Positions 31,901 through 43,900 of a stretch of 64,000 nt of DNA are shown one piece after another. Both the position numbers and the translations under genes were made by a program. Each line of letters opens with the position of its first letter. The stretch's first letter is position 1. Under the pieces are notes generated by a model that saw nothing but the letters and a program-made list of their open reading frames with translations, was not told the origin of the DNA and ran no database searches. The stretch is from Tubulanus polymorphus (Eukaryota; Nemertea; Palaeonemertea; Tubulaniformes; Tubulanidae): NCBI RefSeq assembly GCF_964204645.1, contig NC_134029.1:20044450-20108449 (forward strand). The letters are read 5' to 3'.

Positions 31901-34900
31901 CGCCCCATTTCATTCCCAGCAGGTGCGGTGGGTTTATAAGGGACGAAATCTACCTAGCAAGCGAAATCTACCTAGCAAATAAATAACAGGGTCAATCACT
32001 ATTTTAAGAATAGCCATGCTCCGATGAATCAGTATAACACACAGGTGCAGTACAGGGCTCTTTACACTAATGCAGTCTCGAGGCAGTCAGCCGAACAGAT
32101 GGTGAATTATTCTTACGTAATAAATACATCATCATCATCATCAATAATTAGTAAAGTTTTCACGTACAATTACGAGAACAATCAAATACACTCTGAACTT
32201 TACATCATTCATAATCGATGAATATATCGTATTCAACGTACACACATCAAATATATGTGGCTATGATTCACTGTTGCAAAGATTAGGTTTCCCGATTTCA
32301 TTTTCTATAACCTTTCCATAGCTTTTCCATACCCAGATTTATCCATACCCCTAAGTTACACAAAACCAACGTAGGCCCATTCAAAGTACCGTAAACAAGT
32401 ACCATTATCGCTACCTTCGGCAAAGCGTTTTCATAAAGTCTGTTATCAAATGCCTAGTAAGACATTTCAGGTATGCAGCGTCAAATTCGGAATAGAAGAA
32501 AAGTTTTATCAGATTTTCTGATTTTCCATGCTTTTTCCCATAGCCATACAGAGAAAACAAAATATCCATAGCTTTTCCAGGGCCAAAGCTTTCCAAAACC
32601 CGTAACAACCTTGATACGGTGGAGGCATGCCAAAATATAAAACCATACTGGGGGGAGATAAGGATAGATGAACGCAGATGATCTATATCAAGTCTAAGGA
32701 GACGATGATATATTAATATAGCGAAATCATCCGATGTATTTCGCGTCGGTAGTGACTGCGGCCGACCAGTCGTAATCCATATTCAACTTTTCACGCTTGG
32801 AAAAATAGCCCGAAGCCTCGGTTATCGCGGCGTTAGATGGAGAAAAAAATAACGCCGATGCCGATAAGAGATTAGAAAACACTGTGGCAGTCAATAAAAA
32901 GTCAAAGGTAACATTTTTCCATCGATACAACATACCGAGTATTAACGCGTACTGTTTTACTTGCGGGAATCTTTGAAAATAGATAACAAGGACATCAGCA
33001 GACGCCAGAGTTGTGTGAATTGATTGCTGGAAAACAATCAGGGTAGCGAAATCCATTTTGTAGGAGAAGCGTTCTTAACATTCACTTTCGAAATAATATC
33101 TCCCCACAGTCTGAATGAACAGTTCCACAAAATTCTGATACAATATCGATAACTTATCAGACGTTTGCCTACACGCTGTCTGAGAACTTTACAGCAACAT
33201 CTCGTTGAAAAATTACAAAAACCATTTGCAAATGGAAGGAAAATAACGAAGAAACTACGAAGAAACAGACAATGCTTTCAAATCTTAACCCATTGCTTCC
33301 AAGTGTGTATGTGTTAAGTAAGCAGGCAAAACATAAATCCTGGGGATTCGTTTGCCAGTTAACATCAATTACAGATGAGACCAATTCTTACCCTAAAGCA
33401 CTGGAGATGATTTAAAAGATTTGAAAAATTCTACACCAGTGCCCTGCAGTGCATCTACACCGCAGTGCGGAGTATCGTAAGTTACTCATATTTCACAATG
33501 TTTGATAAGTGCGACCAACTTTCAATAGGGATTATAACAACGAACTAATAATCAAATCAGTACGACGCACTAAGGTGTACTAGCAGTCCGTCATTAATCC
33601 ATTTTACATCGAACTGCTGTGTACAAGCAGTCCATCACTTAGCCTTTTAACACCGCACTGCAGTGTACTGGCAGTCCATCACTGATCCATTTTACATCGT
33701 ACTGCGGTGTACAAGCAGTCCATCACTAAGCCTTTTTACACCGCACTGCAGTGTACTAGGTCCGTCACTGATCCCTTTTACACTGCACTGCAGTGTCGAC
33801 GCGCTGAAAGGATTAAGAAGTATATATATTTAAAAAACCCGGGAATAGACAAATCGAATTAAGTCTCATCTGCGTAACTTTCATTTGTAACTATCTCCGC
33901 GCGATTATTGTTGTCATGCGCAACGAGCTTAATCACACAACAAACCGCGGCTGAAACGTCAAGGGATTGAATATTGGCGTCACATTCGAACTGTAGCCGT
34001 CGAAAAAAGAGCTGCGGCAATTCCTCATTGACGCCAAATCCATGATGATTCCTTACGGGAGAAAACAACGCGCCGCAACTGTTCAATATTCATGATTACG
34101 AAACGGCGGAATTCGAACGTCGCTTCCAGCGCGGTATATACACAGCAGACGACTGTTTCGAAGAATGTTGACGGCACGACTTGTTGCGCGAGAAGTCTGA
34201 CAATGACGAACGAAACACCCGAGAGGGTATCCGTAGACAAATGCGTCGAAGCGGATCGGATTGATACGGTAGATACTCAGCTCAAGTCAGATCTTATAGA
34301 AATGCGGAATTCATCCGACTTTAGGATATCCGCGCTGGATGACATTGTATAGGACACAAGCCATGAGTGAAAATGGTTCTCAAGCTCCGACTCCTACTTT
34401 GAAATTACCTTGCGTTAGTTCTCATTGCATTTTGGATATGTTGTACCTAAGACAAATAGATTTAAATTTTGTCAAGACAACATTTTTAGATTTTGACCCC
34501 GTTCCTTAGTTATGAGGTCATCTTCAAGGTCATGTTGCTGAAGAACATTTAATGCCTAGTTCTGCAGCTAGGTGGCACACTGGGCCCATTATTTGCACTG
34601 GGCAACTAGACCCCCGTACTAACATTGTACCATTGTAACATCGAAAGTTTCATCAAGATCAACCTACTATCAACGAAGCTAAGCAGCTGAAAGTCAGACA
34701 CACACATACAAACAAACTGACAGACTACCAAAAGGGTCTCACGGAAGCCCGAGAACCAAAAGTTTTTTACGAACATCAGATGAGTTGAATGGTTATATCC
34801 AAGTTGATTGTATCCAAATTGAATGCAAACCAACTACGAGGTGAAAGCGAAAATGTCAGCGAGAGTATGGAAATAGATGATACTACTACTCGCATAATGA

Positions 34901-37900
34901 ACAGCATTGATGAGATTACGGAAGAAAAAAACACGTTTTATGGAAATCTCTGACAAATATGACATCGTAATCGAGAATCTGCCGATGAGGGCACTAACTT
35001 GCAGCTGTAATTGCTGCCATTAATAATAGATTCATTTACTCGCGATTCCAGTGGCATATAAGCACTTAAAACACTTCTCGATTAATGCAATTAGCTCTGT
35101 AACGAAGCCCCCACTACGCACGCTTAAACAGAGGGCAAACCGTTTTAGTCATCATTATTTTTATGTGCAATCACAGAGATTGAAATAGATTAACTTCCAG
35201 TGGAAAGATCAACCGATTTTAGTCCTTATTCCACCAAAATATAGAACATTTAGACTTAGAAGTAAAAATCTCCGCATTTGTGCAGAACGATTTTGGTGGT
35301 ATAGAGTGGCGGTATAATGGGGGTGTTTTACGATGTATTATGGCGGTATAATGGGGGTTTTATTATGTATTATGGCGGTATAATGGGGGTGTTTTACTAT
35401 GTATTATGGCGGTATAATGGGGGTGTTTTACTATGTATTATGGCGGTATAATTGGGGTGTTTTACTATGTATTATGGCGGTATAATGGGGGTGTTTTACG
35501 ATGTATTATGGCGGTATAATGGGGGTTTTACTATGTATTATGGCGGTATAATGGGGGTGTTTTACTATGTATTATGGCGGTATAATGGGGGTTTTATGAT
35601 GTATTATGGCGGTATAATGGGGGTGTTTTACTATGTATTATGGCGGTATAATGGGGGTGTTTTACTATGTATTATGGCGGTATAATGGGGGTGTTTTACG
35701 ATGTATTATGGCGGTATAATGGGGGTTTTATGATGTATTATGGCGGTATAATGGGGGTGTTTACTATGTATTATGGCGGTATAATGGGGGTGTTTTACTA
35801 TGTATTATGGCGGTATAATGGGGGTGTTTTACTATGTATTATGGCGGTATAATGGGGGTGTTTTACTATGTATTATGGCGGTATCATGGGGGTGTTTAAC
35901 TATGTATTATGGCGGTATAATGGGGGTGTTTTACTATGTATTATGGCGGTATAATGGGGGTGTTTACTATGTATCATGGCGGTATTATGGGGGTGTTTTA
36001 CTATGTATCATGGCGGTATAATGGGGGGTGTTTTACTATGTATCATGGCGGTATAATGGGGGTGTTTTACTATGTATTATGGCGGTATAATGGGGGTGTT
36101 TACTATGTATCATGGCGGTATTATGGGGGTGTTTTACTATGTATCATGGCGGTATAATGGGGGGTGTTTTACTATGTATCATGGCGGTATAATGGGGGTG
36201 TTTTACTATGTATCATGGCGGTATAATGGGGGGTGTTTTACTATGTATCATGGCGGTATAATGGGGGGTGTTTTACTATGTATTATGGCGGTATAATGGG
36301 GGTGTTTTACTATGTATTATGGCGGTATAATGGGGGTGTTTTACTATGTATCATGGCGGTATAATGGGGGGTGTTTTACTACGTATCATGGCGGTATAAT
36401 GGGGGGTGTTTTACTATGTATTATGGCGGTATAATGGGGGTGTTTTACTATGTATTATGGCGGTATAATGGGGGTGTTTTACTATGTATCATGGCGGTAT
36501 TATGGGGGTGTTTTACTATGTATTATGGCGGTATAATGGGGGTGTTTTACTTTGTATTATGGCGGTATAATGGGGGTTTTACTATGTATTATGGCGGTAT
36601 CATGGGGGTGTTTTACTATGTATTATGGCGGTATCATGGGGGTGTTTTACTATGTATCATGGCGGTATAATGGGGGGTGTTTTACTATGTATTATGGCGG
36701 TATAATGGGGGTGTTTTACTATGTATTATGGCGGTATAATGGGGGTGTTTTACTTTGTATTATGGCGGTATAATGGGGGTTTTACTATGTATTATGGCGG
36801 TATCATGGGGGTGTTTTACTATGTATTATGGCGGTATCATGGGGGTGTTTTACTATGTATTATGGCGTTATAATGGGGGTGTTTTACTATGTATTATGGC
36901 GGTATAATGGGGTTTTTACTATGTATTATGGCGGTATAATGGGGGTGTTTTACTATGTATTATGGCGGTATAATGGGGGTGTTTACTATGTATTATGGTG
37001 GTATAATGGGGGTGTTTTACTATGTATCATGGCGGTATAATGGGGGGTGTTTTACTATGTATTATGGCGGTATCATGGGGGTGTTTTACTATGTATTATG
37101 GCGGTATCATGGGGGTGTTTTACTATGTATTATGGCGTTATAATGGGGGTGTTTTACTATGTATTATGGCGGTATAATGGGGTTTTTACTATGTATTATG
37201 GCGGTATAATGGGGGTTTTAACAATGTATTATGGCGGTATAATGGGGGTTTTAACAATGTATTATGGCGGTATAATGGGGGGTGTTTTACTATGTATTAT
37301 GGGGGTGTTTTACTATGTATTATGGCGGTATAATGGGGGTGTTTACTATGTATTATGGTGGTATAATGGGGGTGTTTTACTATGTATCATGGCGGTATAA
37401 TGGGGGGTGTTTTACTATGTATTATGGCGGTATAATGGGGGTGTTTTACTATGTATCATGGCGGTATAATGGGGGGTGTTTTACTATGTATTCTGTATAA
37501 AGATGTGCATTGAGAAAACCTGGCGGTAGGCAGGGGTATGTGGGAGGGCAGTATAATGGGGGGGGGGGGGGTGACTGTATATACTTCAATTTAACAAAAA
37601 ATCTTGTAAATTCGACCCATCATCCAACTATATCTGTTCTTCGATTTTGATATCGAAAAACCCTATTTTGCTCCCAGCAAGTGTGGCGGGTTTGTAAGGG
37701 TCACCAAATCAAATCAATTCTAATGAAAAACGGGGTCAACCCCTATTCCAAGATCAAGCCCTAGGAGAAGTACTTCAGTCAACGAACCGCTAAAGTCAAA
37801 ACAAAGCTATTACAGCATTTTGGTAATCTAAATATAAATTCCATTGAAATAGATAACTTTGAAGAATAAGAAAAGTAAATTGGGAAAGAACTTTTAAATA

Positions 37901-40900
37901 TCGAAATATGGTAACAGCTTTTGTTCTGACGCTTATAGCACACTTGATCCGACTGCATTCACTTGATTCCACTACTGTAAATGGCGATGCGGATCAAGAT
38001 AATAGCTGTTACTAGAGATATACGGCAGTGGGGCAGTAGAGAATACTGTTGTTATATATTATTCAGATTCGTCGCTAAACGTTCTAGTAAATCATGTCGT
38101 ATTACATCTCAATGATTCTCGAGAGTGTAATAAATGATGACTATTTACATGATTCATAGAAATGGAAATATTCCAGCAGCAGCAGCAGCAGCAGAAGCAG
38201 CAATTGAGGAGAAACTTTGTTACGATGACGGATGTACGCTATCACGCTAATGGCCAATAATCCTTTACTAGTGAATGGACACCGAAATGTTTCATTCATT
38301 CGTCGGTTTAAAACCTAGTAACTCATTCTCTGGTGACCATAATAACAGCAATCAGGCTACTTACATACACTACAGATATAACTAATCAGTGATTTACATA
38401 GCCTCCTCCAAGCGATCATCATTACTGAATATATATGTATATATATTAAGGCACAATACAGATGAACTAAGAATGCTGAAATGCCACTTATAGATAATAA
38501 TCCAGCAAAGTCGGTTTCACCATGGACTCTAAGAGTCCACGGTTTCACCATGAAATTTGGGAAATTTAGTCAAACCGGTTCATAAACCCGGGCAGATTGA
38601 ATCCCAATTCTATCCCATTATTGATAGCTGCGAGACAATTTGGCCAGGATCAGACCCGAGTCCAATTTGGCCCATGCCTAATTGGAGCGCGCAGTTTATA
38701 ATGTAAATCAATCGCACGTTACTAAAATGCTATCATATTGAGGGCAAGAGATGCAGGCCTCTTCCAGAACCAAATATCATTCGCACAGAATAATTAGACG
38801 AAGACTTGAATCTGGCACAGGCCTCGACTGACGTATTTTGTCGGACCCATTTGATACCGGAGTGAACAGACAGCCTGGGCATAACCCAGCAATAACACTC
38901 GTGTGATTGTGGAAAATGAATGCGATCGCTATTTCAATGATGGAGCAGGCGTCTCTATTGTTGGGCAGAGAATTCTACCCGTATATCGATGGTTCGATGT
39001 TATCCATACCTGAATTGAATTCCGACCGGTGATTTCTGGTCGGCGTTTTTAAGTATACTGGATAGCGGCGTGGCAGGTGGCGTTACCGGTCGCGGTACGG
39101 CTGCCGGTTCGATGTTCAGATACGACGGAGGTCGCGAGCTGCGACTGGTCGTCGGCGGTGGACTGTCGTTGCTTATACCTACAAACAGACCAAAAACACA
39201 TTATAGTCTATAAATCAATATCGACAACAACTACTTCAACATTCAAATCATTTTTTCTTAGGCTAGGCCTACACAGTGTCTCAGAAAAAATGCCACATAG
39301 TCAGGCAGTTCGGTGAAAAAATTGCGCCATTTAGGCGAGGAGCAGGCCTGACTGACAGTTAGGAAATTCACGCTAGCGGAAACCAAATTTCAAAGCCACA
39401 GTAAACACTGGTTTTGCTACAGATACCCAGGTTCAAGAACATGGGCTTCATTTCCATACGTAATTCGTGTTGATACGGTTTCGGGACACACATCTAGCGT
39501 TTAGCATCATATAGATATCGATATGAATCCACGATTATCATTAAAATTTGATAAATTTTTCTCTTAAAATATCTACGACAGGCTACGCCTTACTCAGAAC
39601 CGGGTCGACAACTAGGGGGGATAGAACTGCTCAAGGCGGGGAATTCACTAAAATTTGTCTCCTGACGATGGTCTCTTGAAAGATTCCGCAACGTTGTGTC
39701 ATTCGTATTGATTTCTTCAGTAAGAAATTCCATTTTAAATCTTTTAAATTTGTCGATACCGGGTTTTAAACTCTCCACATCAGAGTGTACCGTCTATTCT
39801 ACTTCTAATTCCCCGTTTCACATTTCAATATCCAGCCAATTCTGTGAAATATTACTGATGCTAATGCTACTACTAAAGGCTGAGTTAAATGTTAAACAGA
39901 AGCTGCGATCACAGGAAGACGATTAGTCCTGGGCCAAATTGGCACGGATCAGAATTCAAATGCAATCATTTGTCTGGAGCTTAAACTTGGCTCGGGCCTG
40001 GTACGACATTTTTGGTCGGGCCAAACGAGCTCGCACCCATTTGGCACCCGTGTGAACAGTTGAAAAATGCTCGTGTGATCGCGGCTCCAGGGTTCATAGT
40101 CTCCATGACCAGTCTCATTCCATGACTTTCAAACACCTTTTTGACTCCAATTCAATGACCCGCTTTGTTGATCAAATTGACATTAATAGATCACAATTAA
40201 CTGACTTCGACTATCAAATGTATCATTTAATATAATACTATTATATCAAAATACTTTGAAATATATTTGATACGGAAATGTTATTTTACAAACAAAATTA
40301 TTCAAATAAAAACTATCATATTTCTTCAAAAACAGTATAACCAGTATGACCAAACAGTAGGAAAATCAACGAGAAGAGTCAAGAGAACAAAAGCAGGCCA
40401 CTCATGGATCATGCTTAAAGCCTAGCGCACATCGACACTGCAATTGGAGACAACTAGTTGCTACCGAAAGGATTACCCCGCCCACATCGAAATCTAGTTA
40501 CAACCGGTCAGTTGCAGCAACTGCATGGCGCGTGTCGATCGTCGAAATCCAGAGTGCGCACATCGACGGATATGACTGCAATTGAGTACAACCAGTTGCT
40601 CAAAAGTAGAACATGGGCAACTGGCTGGAACTGGAGATAGATCGACGCTTACCAATCGCAAGCTCGCTCACATCGACACATTCAAGCAACTGATTGTATC
40701 CAGTCAGTTCCTCTCATGCGCCGAAAACTGCGTTGCAACTAGTTGTCTCCAATCGCAGTGTCGATGTGCGCTAGGCTTAACGTTTTGCCTACACCCACAC
40801 ACTGGTTCTATGAAGAACATGGCTTAAGAAAGTCGTACGACTTTTTCTTTCGGTATCGTGTCTCAGCGGGCTGTGGCATTAACGGCGACCACTTGATGCA

Positions 40901-43900
40901 TGATCTGACCGGTGACTGTAAGCAGCCGGTGAAGTGTGATACATCACCTGAAGCACTCTAAACCATCAACCGGTAATCCTATTAACGCGTCGTCGTCGGT
41001 CTGACCATCCATGACTTCAACGCTCGCTCGTCTTCCACGCAGTAATACAAATAGCCACACCATGCTGCGTATCAGGAGCCCCCACCGTTACATCGAAATT
41101 AAAAATTACTCGGAAATTTTCTGAGCCCAGGCTTGAAATTTTGTATCCCCGTCAGAATTACACGGTTCCATAAAGTTTAGAAATTGGATTCCTTCGCCAG
41201 TGAAATTAGTAATTTTTCTTTCAGCCCATTTTAGAACAGATAACTAACGACAAATAAAGATCCATAAAGACTAGAATTTTTGCCCGACTCATTAGTTGAG
41301 ACCCGCGGGACATTGCTTGCTTTCTATTACATCGATGTTCAGTTTTAATCATGTAACATTCCTCAATTTATACCTCAGACGACTCTCAATAAACAAAATT
41401 GTTCTATTTACGAGGAAACTACAAAAGACTGGGTTCCTGCAACATCCTGCAACTGACGCTTTCATCCCAGATTCCCTGATATTTTCTTGATCCAGATATC
41501 TCAAATTCCCCGATCCGAAATTCCGATCTCCACTCGAAAGAAATTTGTCCAAAATTATCCGGTTTCTCATCCCAAAGTCTAACATTCAAAATCTGTAAAA
41601 ACATCGATGTTAGATTTTTTCTTACAAAGGAATCGAGTTTCAGCGATTTCCACGACGATAAATAGCGTCGAAAAAGACGCGGAGATCGGCGCCGGATTTT
41701 AAACGACGAACGTTCGCCGTTAGAAAACGCAACGTTTAACGGCACGAAACCGCACTTACGAGTTTTCGAGCGTTGAATACACGCTCTGCGGCGAATGAAA
41801 TAGAATTTATTATTCTCATTACTGTCTGTAGATTACCGATGACTTGTAGGAGCTCTTCCCGCATCGACACGCATTCAACACGTCGCTGAAATCATCGCAT
41901 GAAAATCTCCCGCCACGACGAGAAATTCTATTAGTCGAATATTGAGTTAAACTCGAATCGCATTTAGCTCCCCGCAGTAAATTCCACGACTTTACCGTGG
42001 CCTTTCTTCCCAATTTTCCGCGTTATTTCTTGACACCTCTAACTCCAAAACTGCACGATTTCTAGAATAGATGTCCAGGGAATTTCAACTCGCGCGCGCA
42101 TGAGAAGATTGTCAGAGCCTAGAAAAATTACTCGATAAAAATCGGACAGAAAATACCCGGCCATTTACTACATCAAAAATTTCATCTAGACTTTCACTGA
42201 CTTGAGCACCTAAGACGGCTGAAATTCCCGGACTTTTCTGAGGATTTTCATCGACCACGGGAACCCTAGTTGATTGCAGGGGTCACATGCGTATGTATCA
42301 TATCATAATATAATCTATTCCAGATGGCAAATTTTCAAAGATTTTCTGAATGGTTCATTTTTCGACTCAACCTAGCAAGCGATCATATTCAATAATGAAA
42401 ATCCTCAAATTCGATTTTTTTCAGATTTCAAAGCGGAAAAGAACCCAACAATGGTAGCACAAAAGCCAGGGTCCAGTTCCACAGTTCTGAGTTAAGATTT
42501 GACCCTGGAAAATGAACTAACTTTAACTCAGAGTTAACTCTAACTGGGTCCTGTGTCTTGTCAAAATGTGATTAAAAGCAATACAAGCATTCCATTTAGT
42601 GTGAATAAAATCAGAAATAGACAACGTGGACAGCAACAGGCAGCTGAATATAAATAATGCTTAGACTCGTTGTAGACTTGTTCATCTATGCTAAAATAGA
42701 ACGTTTGTTCACATTTGACCACACGCCGATGACGCTATTGATAATGATGAAAAAGAAACACGAATGACTGCAGAAATCTAATTTCGGAATCAATGGCGTA
42801 CGTGCTCATACTGTAGCGATCGTAAATGAGATGCCACCGAGCGAGCGCCAAGACGACGACGGGTCATTGCTGCTATCAGACGTCGCACTGCGCGCTGCTT
42901 TTTATACACGAGACGAGCTCAATAACGCGGCCTTTGAATGGGAATAAAATTGATACGACTCGAACGAACCATCCAATTTCTCGCTCGTCGGGCCGCCGCG
43001 CGTATTCACTTAGTCCACGGACGGGAATCGTTTTATCAGCAGCGGGGGAATCGATGGGGGATTTGTTCGAACTTTAAGGGGGAGAAATAGAGAGGAGCGA
43101 GTGAGACTTGATCACCATTTCATATCCCGATTATAGAGTAGACTCCTCTTATAATATCAGTACTGTTGATCTCGGTAAACTGGTAATTCGGTGGTTTTGT
43201 AAACAGATTTTTCAATTAGGACAGTCCCAAAAATGTACCAAATTAGGTGAAGTCTAATACACAGAAAATCTCTAATCGCCTATTTCTGAAAATTGAGCAC
43301 GTTTTAATGGAATTTCGGATGAAAGGAGTTTCGAACACATTTAAAAGCAATTCGATTTTTCTGTTTAGAGGGAGTTACGAATGTATCGAAGAGTCGTAAG
43401 GTCCCCGAGTGCGGAATGGAGAGAATGAGGGGAATGTTCAAGCGAAATGAATGGAGAGGTAAAGTGGAAGATCCAGTCGGCGACTAATGACGGCTACGAC
43501 GGCGACATTTTCGATCTGTTGCTTCGTCGCGGAAAATCAATTTCGCCTCGACGACGTTTATTAAACGCTACTAAACGCGACGACTCGCAGCCGCGCTGTT
43601 TGGTTAGAGAGACAGTTCACCGGCAGACGACGACGACGGATCGACGAAGAAGAAAAAACGAGAAAAAGATCGAAAGGTCGGATGCTGCTTCGGCGCTCCG
43701 TCTGCTGGATATCAGAAATGCGGAGCAACAAACCGAGCAAGTGACAAAATCTGATAACGACGTCGTTGAGTATTAGGATCGCGAACGATACACGTCTGAA
43801 CCGGTGAATGAAAGCCACGACGACGGCGGTGCGGTAATCATGACGCTCTTTGAGAATCGTTCAACCCGAAGCCAATAACAGACAACGGTATTCATTAAAC

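Larger units (their letters stand above)
28662..39009 (-). other. Otopetrin intron 3 (10.3 kb), repeat-filled
   Basis: Between exon 4 and exon 3 are tRNA-like SINE heads, several MITEs, the CACTGCAGTG array at 33440-33815 and the 2.2-kb minisatellite. One 109-codon minus-strand open frame (33056-32727) is listed separately. Confidence 0.8.

Noticed and set aside
35300-37495. CRISPR-like array of 34-bp repeats
   Set aside because: The repeats are contiguous without unique spacers and the genome is eukaryotic.
35452-37500. Overlapping open frames repeating MYYGGIMGVF
   Set aside because: They are the translation of a 34-bp minisatellite; each unit shifts frame, so frames open and close by period and not by coding constraint.
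43447-43776. 109-codon Arg-rich frame in otopetrin intron 2
   Set aside because: No family, no splice or promoter support, and an overlapping opposite frame of equal quality.
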